From Paraburkholderia rhizosphaerae (GTDB taxonomy: Bacteria; Pseudomonadota; Gammaproteobacteria; Burkholderiales; Burkholderiaceae), in contig NZ_SORE01000002.1 in the NCBI RefSeq assembly GCF_004366595.1, positions 62,001 through 126,000 on the forward strand: a DNA stretch of 64,000 nt, in the 5' to 3' direction. How positions within the stretch are numbered: position 1 is the first letter of the stretch; each line of letters begins with the position of its first letter. Shown piece after piece: positions 45,774-53,942 of the stretch. The notes under the pieces were generated by a model. The model was not told where the DNA came from and did no database searches. It saw nothing but the letters and a program-made list of their open reading frames with translations. The position numbers were made by a program, and so were the translations under genes.

Positions 45774-46624
45774 CCTCAGGCAAGGAAAGCCGGCTATCCG
45801 TCGCGTGCATCCAGATGCAACCGGAAGTGGGCGCGAAGTCGCGCAACGTTGCGCATGCAATCGAATTGATCGAACAGGCGCACGCGCGTGGCGCGCGTCT
45901 GATCGTGCTGCCCGAGTTGTGCAATTCGGGCTATGTGTTCGAGTCGCGCGAAGAAGCGTTTGCGTTGTCCGAACCGCTTGACGACGGCGACACGATCGGC
46001 GCGTGGGCGTCCGTCGCCGCACGGCTTAACGTGACGCTCGTCGCAGGGTACGCGGAGCGCGATGGCGACGTGCTGTACAACTCCGCGGCGATCATCGGTC
46101 CGCGGCATGTGCTCGGCAATTACCGCAAGCTGCATTTATGGGGCGACGAGAATCTGTATTTCGAGCCGGGCAATCTCGGCGTGCCGGTCTTTGCCACACC
46201 GTTCGGCCGCGTCGCGTGCGCGATCTGTTACGACATCTGGTTTCCGGAGGTTTTCCGGCTTGCCGCGAACGGCGGCGCAGATATTCTGTGCGTGCCGACC
46301 AACTGGGTGCCGATGCCGGCGCAACCCGATGGCCTGCCGGTAATGGCCAATCTGCTCGCGATGACCGGTGCGCATTCGAACGGTCTGTTCGTGGCCGCGG
46401 CGGATCGCGTCGGCCAGGAAAGAGGCCAACCGTTTCTTGGCCGTAGCGTGATTGTCGATGCACATGGCTGGCCGGTTGCGGGTCCCGCGAGCGCCACCGA
46501 GGAGACCATTCTGCTCGCGGAGGTCAATCTCGCCGATGCACGCCGGCATCGACAGCTGAATGCGTTCAATCATGTGCTGCGCGATCGGCGGCCGGACGTG
46601 TACCGGTCCGCGGAGGACGAATAA
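45770..46624 (+). CDS. Carbon-nitrogen hydrolase (nitrilase superfamily)
   Basis: A 284-residue nitrilase-superfamily amidohydrolase. The catalytic triad is visible: Glu in LIVLPELCNSGYVF (near 47), Lys in GNYRKLHLWGDENLYFEPG (near 120) and Cys in VACAICYDIWFPE (near 152). Members of this branch hydrolyse carbamoyl or omega-amide groups (for example N-carbamoylputrescine or omega-amidase substrates). It is the last gene of the operon; the next gene is 84 bases away with its own context. No nitrile hydratase partner is present. Confidence 0.9.
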   Translation: MTSGKESRLSVACIQMQPEVGAKSRNVAHAIELIEQAHARGARLIVLPELCNSGYVFESREEAFALSEPLDDGDTIGAWASVAARLNVTLVAGYAERDGDVLYNSAAIIGPRHVLGNYRKLHLWGDENLYFEPGNLGVPVFATPFGRVACAICYDIWFPEVFRLAANGGADILCVPTNWVPMPAQPDGLPVMANLLAMTGAHSNGLFVAAADRVGQERGQPFLGRSVIVDAHGWPVAGPASATEETILLAEVNLADARRHRQLNAFNHVLRDRRPDVYRSAEDE

Positions 46625-46708
46625 CGCTGGCCTGGACACTTGCGCATGCAAACCTCGTGCGATTCGCTAAACTTGAACGGTTCGAAAGCATGAGGGGAGA
46701 CGTCATCG

Positions 46709-48058
46709 ATGGCAGTGCGCAAAACGGCCGCGAAGGCGGCGCCGGCATCCGCTACGAAAGCGGTGTCCAAACGGGCTTCGGTAACGGCCGGTAAGACGGC
46801 GGCTGCGGCAGCGGCGAATTCTGGCGCGAAAGGGGCGGCAAAAAAGGCGGCGGCGAAAACAGCCCCGAAGCCGGCCGCAAAAAAGGCGGCGGCGAAAACA
46901 GCCCCGAAGCCGGCCGCAAAAAAGGCGGCGGCGAAAACAGCCCCGAAGCCGATGACCAAGTCGGCCACCGGGCTTGCCCCCAAACCGGCGAAGAAGGTGG
47001 CCGCGACAGCCGCCCCGCAATCGCTGAAACAGGAAGCTTTGAAATCACACTCAGTGGCCTCGCCTGGACCCGCGGCCAAACGCGCGCGCAAAGACGCGAC
47101 CGAATCAGCCCGTCCTGCGGGTAAACAAGCGTTGGTACGCGACGGCGCGGCGCGAAAGGGCGCGACGCCCAAACCGGCGGCATCCGAATCAGCGGCACCG
47201 GAAACGACCGCGCCCGATGCAGCAACCTCCGCATCCGCGAGCAGCCCGGCCTGCGGACCCACGCGTATTCGCATCGGCATCGGCGGGTGGACCTTCGCGC
47301 CGTGGCGCGGGCGGTTCTACCCGGAAGACCTCGCGCAGAAGCGCGAACTCGAATTCGCGAGCCGTCAGCTGACGTCGATCGAGATCAACGGCACGTTTTA
47401 TGGCTCGCAGAAGCCCGAATCGTTCGCGAAGTGGCACGACGAAACGCCGGACGATTTCGTCTTCTCGCTGAAAGCGCCGCGTTTTGCGACCCATCGCCGC
47501 GTACTGGCGGAAGCAGGCGAGTCGATCGAGCGCTTTCTCGCAAGCGGCGTGCTCGAACTGAAGCACAAGCTCGGACCGATCAACTGGCAGTTCGCGCCGA
47601 CCAAGCAGTTCGACGAGCGGGACTTCGACGCGTTTCTCTCTTTGCTGCCGAAGCAGGCAGGCGGCCGCGCGTTGCGCCATGCGGTCGAAGTGCGGCACGA
47701 CAGCTTTCGCGACGAGGCTTTTGTCGAACTCGCGCGCAAGCACGGCGTTGCAATCGTGATCGCCGGAGACTCGAAATATCTGCAAATTGCCGATGTGACC
47801 GCGCCCTTCGTCTACGCACGGATCATGGGCACGTCGGACACATTCGAGCGTGGCTATGCCGACGATGCGCTTGAACGCTGGACCGAGCGTATGCACGCGT
47901 GGGCGTCGGGTGGCCAGCCTGAAGGACTCGAGACGGTGACGAAGCCGACCGCCGGTAACAGCCCACGCGACGTGTTTCTGTATGTGATCAGCGGCTACAA
48001 GGAAAACAACCCGGCGGCGGGTATGGCATTGATCGAGCGAATAAAGCCGCGTACGTAG
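46709..48058 (+). CDS. DUF72 domain protein with Lys/Ala-rich histone-H1-like tail
   Basis: A 449-residue protein in two parts. Residues 1 to about 185 are low-complexity Lys, Ala and Pro (blocks such as KKAAAKTAPKPAA), like bacterial histone-H1-type DNA-binding tails. Residues about 188-449 are a DUF72 domain: IRIGIGGWTFAPWRGRFYPE, SIEINGTFYGSQKPESFAKW, RHAVEVRHDSFRDEAFVELA, GDSKYLQIADVTAPFVYARI. DUF72 has a TIM-barrel fold and no known activity. Three identical 39-bp repeats encode part of the tail. The combination suggests nucleic-acid tethering of a barrel enzyme, which is inference. Confidence 0.85.
   Translation: MAVRKTAAKAAPASATKAVSKRASVTAGKTAAAAAANSGAKGAAKKAAAKTAPKPAAKKAAAKTAPKPAAKKAAAKTAPKPMTKSATGLAPKPAKKVAATAAPQSLKQEALKSHSVASPGPAAKRARKDATESARPAGKQALVRDGAARKGATPKPAASESAAPETTAPDAATSASASSPACGPTRIRIGIGGWTFAPWRGRFYPEDLAQKRELEFASRQLTSIEINGTFYGSQKPESFAKWHDETPDDFVFSLKAPRFATHRRVLAEAGESIERFLASGVLELKHKLGPINWQFAPTKQFDERDFDAFLSLLPKQAGGRALRHAVEVRHDSFRDEAFVELARKHGVAIVIAGDSKYLQIADVTAPFVYARIMGTSDTFERGYADDALERWTERMHAWASGGQPEGLETVTKPTAGNSPRDVFLYVISGYKENNPAAGMALIERIKPRT
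46838..46951 (+). repeat. Three tandem 39-bp repeats inside the DUF72 gene
   Basis: Copies begin at 46838, 46877 and 46916; the first two are identical over 39 bases and the third matches for 36. Each encodes the 13-residue unit KKAAAKTAPKPAA in phase. Identity at third positions indicates recent duplication, so copy number may vary between strains. Confidence 0.92.
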
Positions 48059-48347
48059 CGGTATAGCGTGTCGAAAGGCGTGTTGAAAGCGTCGGCGTGC
48101 GCACATGTGCCGGTCGTGCCGAGCGTGCAGAGTCCGTTCGCGGTCACCGTCTGGCTGATCAGGCATCGCCGGGCCGTCCGGTTCGACACGGTGCGCCGCG
48201 TTGAGCCGTTGACGTCGTCACAGCCGCGCGCGCCTCCTTTCCCGTCCTGATTCGAGTCATCCCCGAGTTTGTTTCGATCGGCATGACGCCGGCCGTGCGA
48301 TTGCGCACGCGCTGGCCTGTGCCACATCGCCGCACCGTCGCTCGCAC

Positions 48348-48694
48348 ATGAAACGCGCGGCGACCGGCGCGGGTCAGCCGAATGCGTTCAACTATGGCTT
48401 TACGGTGCAATACAGCTTGCCGTATCTGCAGCAGCACGTGCACGACGTCGGCTTGCCCGCGCCGCTGTCGAACCTCGTGCCGCTGTCGAAGTGCCGTTAG
48501 CGCGTAGTCAGGGCCAGACGACCGGCACGGTCAATCCGGGCGCTATCTGGATCAATCGATATGGGCAATTCGGCATCGAAGCGCAGATTCCGATCAATCG
48601 TGCGAGCGGTTCGCGAGTGGGGCTGGTGCAGGCTCACATCTTGTTCGACGACGTCGCGCCGACCATGATCGGCAAGTCGCTGTTCATTTTCTAA
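48348..48694 (+). pseudogene. Frameshifted C-terminal part of an outer-membrane beta-barrel-like protein
   Basis: Two frames join at about 48485-48495. The first (48348 to the stop at 48498) reads AFNYGFTVQYSLPYLQQHVH with LSNLVPLS; the second starts at 48491 and reads VNPGAIWINRYGQFGIEAQI then RASGSRVGLVQAHILFDD. The alternating hydrophobic pattern and terminal Phe (SLFIF) suit an outer-membrane protein of the transporter/DUF type found near CopC genes. The N-terminal half is not recognisable in 48059-48347, which holds nothing else supported. It is called a pseudogene because one frame shift is needed and the start is missing. Confidence 0.55.
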
Positions 48695-48708
48695 CCGAAG
48701 GAAGTCCG

Positions 48709-49098
48709 ATGTTCTTTTCTAACTCAGGTCGCCCCGGCTTGCGCCGGCGCGTAGCGATGCCGGTGTTCTGTGGCGCGACGCTGCTCATTGCGCAGTCCGT
48801 GTTCGCGCATGTGTTTCCGTCGAAGCAGGAACCGGGGGCGGGCACGACGGTGTCCGCGCCGGCCCAGGTGAAGATCACGTTCGACGGCCCGCTTGAGCCC
48901 GCATTCTCGACGTTGAGCGTGACCGATGTGACGGGCAAGCCGGTTTCGACCGGCAAGGCAAGCATCGATGCGCAGCAGCCCGACGTGATCACCGTGCCGT
49001 TGCCCGCGCTTGCGGCCGGCCACTACACCGTCCATTGGATCGCGGTGGCAGCCGATGGGCACCGCACGCACGGCGATTACTCGTTCAATGTGAAGTAG
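48709..49098 (+). CDS. copC: CopC-domain copper resistance protein
   Basis: A 129-residue periplasmic copper-binding protein. After a signal peptide (VFCGATLLIAQSVFA) the mature protein starts with the Cu(II) ligand His in AHVFPSKQEPGAGTTVSAP, and the other site residues are in AADGHRTHGDYSFNV at the end. The immunoglobulin-like core has VKITFDGPLEPAFSTLSVTD. No copD or copA follows, so it is a stand-alone CopC. It lies 14 bases after the frameshifted outer-membrane gene, probably its former operon partner. The ATG at 48709 follows GAAGG. Confidence 0.87.
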   Translation: MFFSNSGRPGLRRRVAMPVFCGATLLIAQSVFAHVFPSKQEPGAGTTVSAPAQVKITFDGPLEPAFSTLSVTDVTGKPVSTGKASIDAQQPDVITVPLPALAAGHYTVHWIAVAADGHRTHGDYSFNVK

Positions 49099-49218
49099 CC
49101 CGAGGTTCGTCTTCGGGAACAACCGGCACAGGACGGCCGGCTGTCCCCGGCGTCGCGCCGCCATGCGTGCGGCAAACTGCCGCCGCCCCGGTCGCGTCGC
49201 AACGACGACGTGGCGCGT

Positions 49219-49638
49219 TCAATCCGGCATGGCCGGCAGCGGCGGCAGACCGATCTTCGCGCGCAAGCGCTGGCAATCCGGATTCGGCGATCCTTCCTCA
49301 GACCATACACGGTATTCGCGGCACGGCGACGGCCGGTGCGCGTAAATCGCGCAATGAATGCCGGGTTGCCCGACTTCACCACGTAACGCGATGCACCGGC
49401 CGTGTCCGGCTTCCGTGCCTTTCATACAAACGATATACGGATTCACACGGCTGACCATTTCGTCGGGTACAGTACCACCCGGCGAACTGGCCATCTCGCC
49501 CATATACATCGAGACGCGGAAGTGCTGGCAGCATGCGCCGCACGAAAGACAGGGGTTCGCGTCGCCGTTTGCCATATCGACGAAAACGCGGCTATCCGCC
49601 TGTATGTCGAGTCGTTGAACCGGCTGGTTTTCTTGCAT
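49219..49638 (-). CDS. YkgJ-family Cys-cluster protein
   Basis: A 139-residue protein of the YkgJ/zinc- or iron-chelating family. Conserved Cys are in NPCLSCGACCQHFRV (residues about 21-35), CMKG, GRCIAL, IHCAIYAHRPSPCREY and a final DCQRL, enough to bind a metal or cluster. Function is unproven. The ATG at 49638 (MQENQPVQRL) is used instead of an in-frame TTG seven codons upstream. It is convergent with copC, leaving about 120 bases between them. Confidence 0.85.
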   Translation of the reverse strand: MQENQPVQRLDIQADSRVFVDMANGDANPCLSCGACCQHFRVSMYMGEMASSPGGTVPDEMVSRVNPYIVCMKGTEAGHGRCIALRGEVGQPGIHCAIYAHRPSPCREYRVWSEEGSPNPDCQRLRAKIGLPPLPAMPD

Positions 49639-50345
49639 ATTGAAAAATCGTTCAGGCAATTTTAATAATAGTTATAAAGCTTATTATCTTTAACGATGCG
49701 GATGCATAAGATTGTTGTAAAAACCTATCCCTGTATATCTAAAAACGAAGCAAGCGAACGTGGTGATAGCGAACCAGGCGGAGATGACCCGAAGTGTACG
49801 GAGGGACCCTCCGGAGCGCCGTCGAAGACTCAGGTCAGCTTAATGATTCTCTAAGGTTTCGCTGTTAATATCGACTACCCAGACTCGATGCTGGTCGAAT
49901 ATTTAACTGAAAGAAAATATACTGGATTTCGTAAGGGCAATTCGCCGCATCGTATGAAATCAAGGTTCCGTTTGTGCGCTTCAGGCTTAAGTGTGACTGA
50001 TGAAACGAAAGATTGACGAGACATGCCGCGTCCGTGGTTTGGCTGACCGCGCACCGGTCCCTTTCCGTTTGTGCGGTCGCGACCACGCACGTCGCACCCC
50101 GGTTCGTACCGGGCCGCTACCGCTAAAAAGCGCGGCCACACAGGGTTTGCGCGGGCTTCATGCGCGTCGGGGTTTATTTGGATACCCTTTAACGGGGCGT
50201 CCGTAACATCTGCGCTTCACATACAAACCTTACGCTCGCTTTGCGAAAAGAGCGGAGTGCCTCCGATGTTAGTCAAACCAATGACGATTTCTGGTTTATC
50301 GACCGAATTGACCGATAAGCGCCGGCATAGGGAGGCTCGGCCAAG
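49639..50345. other. AT-rich intergenic region upstream of hpnI
   Basis: About 700 bases with no convincing gene. The first 120 bases (about 49660-49780) and the stretch 49880-49930 are markedly AT-rich for this chromosome. A short GC dyad lies at about 49800 (GGAGGG with CCTCC). The right end must carry the hpnI promoter; GGGAGG at 50330-50335 is the hpnI ribosome-binding site. Small open frames here lack ribosome-binding sites and coding bias. Confidence 0.55.
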
Positions 50346-51581
50346 ATGAACTGGACCACCTACGCGCAATGGCTGCTTGCGGCGATCTGCTGCGGGGCGA
50401 CCGCCTATGTCGCGAGCGCAGCCGGCTTGATGCGGCGCTCGAACTCAGCCGGGCGGCGCGCCGCAAACGCGCGGCCGCAGCCCGCACCGGCGCCGCTCGG
50501 CGCGGTCAGCGTGCTCAAGCCGCTGTGCGGCGCGGAGCCGCGCCTCTATGAAAATCTCGCGACGTTCTGCGAGCAGACCCATCCGTGCTTTCAATTGCTG
50601 TTCGGCGTGTCGTCCGCGCAAGACCCGGCAATTGGCGTCGTGCGCCGACTGCAGGCCGCGTACCCGCATTGCGACATCACGCTGGTGGTCGATTCGCGCG
50701 TGCATGGCAGTAATCTGAAAGTCAGTAATCTGATCAACCTGGCTGAACACTCGCGGTACGAGATGATGGTGATCGCGGACAGCGATATCGCTGTCGCGCC
50801 GGACTATCTGCTACAGGTTTGCGCGCCGCTTGCCGACCCGCAGGCCGGTGTGGTCACCTGCCTGTACCGTGCGACCGGCATCACAGGCTTCTGGTCGCGC
50901 GTCGGCGCGCTGTTCGTCAACCAATGGTTCCTGCCGTCGGTACTGGTTGCGCACGCAACCGGTTCGCGCGAGTTCGGCTTCGGTGCGACACTCGCGCTGC
51001 GCCGCGAAATCTTCGAGCGGATCGGCGGTTTCATGCCGCTGAAAGACTGCCTCGCCGACGATTTCTGGCTGACCGAACATGTACGCAGGCTTGGCCTGCA
51101 CACGATATTGTCGAAGGTCATCGTCGCGACCGACGTGATCGAAAACGGCTTCGCCGCGCTCTGGCAGCGCGAAACGCGCTGGCTACGCACGATCCGCTCG
51201 GTGAATCCGGCGGGTTTCGCGTTTCTGTTCATCACGTTTACGTCGCCATGGCTGCTACTCGGCGCTCAGCTTGCGAATGCCTTTCATGCAGAGGGTGGGC
51301 GGCCGGTCGCGAGTATCGCGATGACGGCGGTGACGCTCGCCGGCACGGTGGCGCGGTTGCTGATGCACGCGTATGCCACGCGTGGCTTCCGGGCGTTCTG
51401 GCGCGATTTGCCGCTGGTCCCGTTGCGCGACACGTTGCTGATGCTACAGTGGCTCGCTGGCGCGTTTGGCTCCCACGTGATCTGGCGCGGCGCGCGGGTT
51501 CCGGTCGCGGCGCGGGCGGCGGCGAGCGGCGCAACCGAACTGGACACAGTCAAAGTGCTGGAAGTGTCCGATGGCAGGTGA
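50346..51581 (+). CDS. hpnI: Hopanoid glycosyltransferase HpnI
   Basis: A 411-residue membrane-bound family-2 glycosyltransferase. Known HpnI adds an N-acetylglucosamine to bacteriohopanetetrol. An N-terminal membrane helix precedes the GT-A domain: GAVSVLKPLCGAEPRLYENL, the DxD-like IADSDIAVAPDYL (near 142), SREFGFGATLALRREIFERI, and the acceptor motif DDFWLTEHVRRLGL with QRETRWLRTIRSVNP. Two or three helices close the protein. It opens the hpnIJKL block; the upstream squalene-hopene cyclase genes are not in this window. Confidence 0.92.
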   Translation: MNWTTYAQWLLAAICCGATAYVASAAGLMRRSNSAGRRAANARPQPAPAPLGAVSVLKPLCGAEPRLYENLATFCEQTHPCFQLLFGVSSAQDPAIGVVRRLQAAYPHCDITLVVDSRVHGSNLKVSNLINLAEHSRYEMMVIADSDIAVAPDYLLQVCAPLADPQAGVVTCLYRATGITGFWSRVGALFVNQWFLPSVLVAHATGSREFGFGATLALRREIFERIGGFMPLKDCLADDFWLTEHVRRLGLHTILSKVIVATDVIENGFAALWQRETRWLRTIRSVNPAGFAFLFITFTSPWLLLGAQLANAFHAEGGRPVASIAMTAVTLAGTVARLLMHAYATRGFRAFWRDLPLVPLRDTLLMLQWLAGAFGSHVIWRGARVPVAARAAASGATELDTVKVLEVSDGR

Positions 51582-51654
51582 ACTCCAGCATTCCAATAAC
51601 CCGATAAAATTCATGTTTCAACGCAACGATGACCATTTGCAGGGCGGATTGAAG

Positions 51655-53076
51655 ATGAAAACATTGTTCTTGCAGGCGCCGTCGTACGACGGGTTCGACG
51701 GTGGCGCGGGCTCGCGCTATCAGGCGAAGCGCGAAATCCGCTCGTTCTGGTATCCGACCTGGCTCGCGCAGCCCGCGGCGCTGGTGCCCGGCAGCCGCGT
51801 GCTGGACGCACCGGCCGATGGCCTGTCGGTCGCACAGACGCTGAAAATCGCGGAGGAGTACGACCTCGTCATCATTCACACGAGCACGCCGTCGTTCCCG
51901 ACCGACGCGTCGTTCGCCGAAGACCTGAAAAAGCACAAACCGTCGATCATCGTCGGCATGATTGGCGCGAAGGTGCAGGTCGATCCGCACAACTCGCTGA
52001 CCGCGACCGAGGCGATCGATTTCGTCTGCCGCGAGGAATTCGACTTTACGTGCAAGGAAATCGCCGAAGGCACGCCGTTCCCGGAAATCAAGGGTCTGTC
52101 GTGGCGCGCGAAGGACGGTTCGATCGAGCACAACGAAGGGCGTCCGGTGCTCGAAGACATGGACTCGCTGCCGTTCGTCGCGCCGATCTACAAGCGTGAC
52201 CTGAACATCGACAACTACTTCATCGGCTATCTGAACTACCCGTACGTGTCGATCTATACGGGTCGCGGCTGCAAGTCGCGCTGCACGTTCTGCCTGTGGC
52301 CGCAAACAGTGAGCGGCCACCGCTATCGCGTGCGTTCGGTCGAGAACGTGCTCGAGGAAGTGAAGTGGATCCGCGACAACATGCCGGAAGTGAAGGAAGT
52401 GATGTTCGACGACGACACCTTCACCGACGACGCGCCGCGCGCCGAAGCGATCGCGCGCGGTCTCGGCAAGCTCGGTGTCACGTGGTCCTGCAACGCGAAG
52501 GCCAACGTGCCGTACTCGACGCTGAAAGTGATGAAGGAAAACGGCCTGCGCCTGCTGCTTGTCGGCTTTGAATCCGGTGACGACCAGATCCTCGTGAACA
52601 TCAAGAAGGGCGTTCGCACGGACTTCGCGCGCCGCTTCAGCGCGGACTGCAAGAAGCTCGGCATCAAGATCCACGGCACCTTCATTCTGGGTCTGCCGGG
52701 CGAGACGCAGGAAACCATCAGGAAGACCATCGAGTACGCGAAGGAAATCAATCCTCACACCATCCAGGTGTCGCTCGCGGCGCCGTATCCGGGCACGACG
52801 CTCTACAAGCAGGCGGTCGAGAACGGCTGGATGGAAGAGAACAAGGTGATCAACCTCGTCAGCAAGGAAGGCGTGCAGCTGGCGGCGATCGGCTATCCGC
52901 ACCTGTCGCGCGAAGAGATTTATCACCATCTCGAGCAGTTCTACCGCCAGTTCTACTTCCGCCCGTCGAAGATCTGGGAAATCGTCCGCGAAATGCTGAT
53001 GAGCTGGGACATGATGAAGCGGCGTCTGCGCGAAGGCGTCGAGTTCTTCCGTTTCCTGAGGGCGCACGAGGCGTGA
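51655..53076 (+). CDS. hpnJ: Hopanoid biosynthesis radical SAM protein HpnJ
   Basis: A 473-residue radical SAM enzyme, which in Burkholderia is needed to turn the glucosamine head group of hopanoids into the cyclitol ether. The N-terminal part (residues 1-190) is a cobalamin-binding-type domain; the 4Fe-4S motif CKSRCTFC (CxxxCxxC) lies in YTGRGCKSRCTFCLW near 205. GLPGETQETIRKTIEYAKEI is typical of the barrel. The ATG at 51655 (MKTLFLQAPSYDGFDGG) is used rather than an in-frame start at 51571 that overlaps hpnI. The stop overlaps hpnK. Confidence 0.93.
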   Translation: MKTLFLQAPSYDGFDGGAGSRYQAKREIRSFWYPTWLAQPAALVPGSRVLDAPADGLSVAQTLKIAEEYDLVIIHTSTPSFPTDASFAEDLKKHKPSIIVGMIGAKVQVDPHNSLTATEAIDFVCREEFDFTCKEIAEGTPFPEIKGLSWRAKDGSIEHNEGRPVLEDMDSLPFVAPIYKRDLNIDNYFIGYLNYPYVSIYTGRGCKSRCTFCLWPQTVSGHRYRVRSVENVLEEVKWIRDNMPEVKEVMFDDDTFTDDAPRAEAIARGLGKLGVTWSCNAKANVPYSTLKVMKENGLRLLLVGFESGDDQILVNIKKGVRTDFARRFSADCKKLGIKIHGTFILGLPGETQETIRKTIEYAKEINPHTIQVSLAAPYPGTTLYKQAVENGWMEENKVINLVSKEGVQLAAIGYPHLSREEIYHHLEQFYRQFYFRPSKIWEIVREMLMSWDMMKRRLREGVEFFRFLRAHEA

Positions 53077-53942
53077 GCGCCGCTACGCCGCCCTCCGGCC
53101 GCGCGCTGATCCTGACTGCCGACGATTTCGGCCTTCATCAGCGTGTCAACGACGCGGTCGAGCATGCGCATCTACACGGTGTGCTGACCGCGGCGAGCCT
53201 GATGGTGGGTGCGCCGGCCGCGCGCGACGCGGTCGAGCGCGCGCATCGTTTGCCGGGGTTGCGTGTGGGTCTGCATCTGGTGCTCGCGGACGGCGCGGCG
53301 ACACTGCCGCGCGACCGGATTCCCGCACTCGTCGACGCGCATGGCCGTTTCGGCGACAACATGGTGCGCGACGGCTTTCGTTTCTTCTTCCTGCCTTACG
53401 TGCGCGCGCAACTCGCGCGGGAAATTCGCGCGCAGTTCGAAGCTTTCAAAGCGACGGGTTTGCCGCTCGATCACGTCAACACTCACAAGCATTTTCATCT
53501 GCATCCGACCGTGCTGTCGCTGATCCTCGAAATCGGACGCGACTATGGCATGCGCGCCATGCGGCTGCCGTACGAAGCGCATTCGCCCGCATGGATTCGT
53601 CCGTGGATGGCGAGCGTGCGCTCGCGGCTGCGGCGCGCGGGCATTGCGCACAACGACTACGTGGTCGGCATCGCGCACACCGGCGGCATGGATGAAGCGG
53701 TGCTGCTCGACACGATCGCGAACCTGCCGCACGGCGTCGGCGAAATTTATTGCCACCCGGCAACCGCGGGCGACGATGCGCTGTCCGACGGGATGCGCAG
53801 CTATCGCCATACCGATGAACTGAATGCGCTGTTATCGCCGCGTGTCGCGTCGGCGCTGCATGCGGCCGGCGCGCGGCGCGGCGGTTTCGGCGATGTGCTG
53901 CTTGCGATGCCGCGGATGCCGCACGAGGTGGCGCTGTCATGA
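53073..53942 (+). CDS. hpnK: Hopanoid biosynthesis deacetylase HpnK (YdjC-like)
   Basis: A 289-residue carbohydrate deacetylase-like protein. HpnK removes the N-acetyl group left by HpnI to give glucosaminyl-hopanoid. The metal-binding Asp pair is in ILTADDFGLHQRVNDAVEHA near residue 13, and the His set in DHVNTHKHFHLHPTVLSLIL near 128; the end carries GVGEIYCHPATAGDDALSD. GTG start at 53073 overlaps the hpnJ stop; the stop overlaps hpnL (ATGA at 53939). Translational coupling across the four genes supports a shared pathway. Confidence 0.92.
   Translation: MSAATPPSGRALILTADDFGLHQRVNDAVEHAHLHGVLTAASLMVGAPAARDAVERAHRLPGLRVGLHLVLADGAATLPRDRIPALVDAHGRFGDNMVRDGFRFFFLPYVRAQLAREIRAQFEAFKATGLPLDHVNTHKHFHLHPTVLSLILEIGRDYGMRAMRLPYEAHSPAWIRPWMASVRSRLRRAGIAHNDYVVGIAHTGGMDEAVLLDTIANLPHGVGEIYCHPATAGDDALSDGMRSYRHTDELNALLSPRVASALHAAGARRGGFGDVLLAMPRMPHEVALS

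Noticed and set aside
46838..46951. CRISPR array
   Set aside because: The 39-bp repeats are directly tandem without spacers and in frame within a coding gene.
51550..53067. 505-codon open frame antisense to hpnJ
   Set aside because: Shadow of a strongly biased real gene; composition is Arg/His-rich and matches no protein family.
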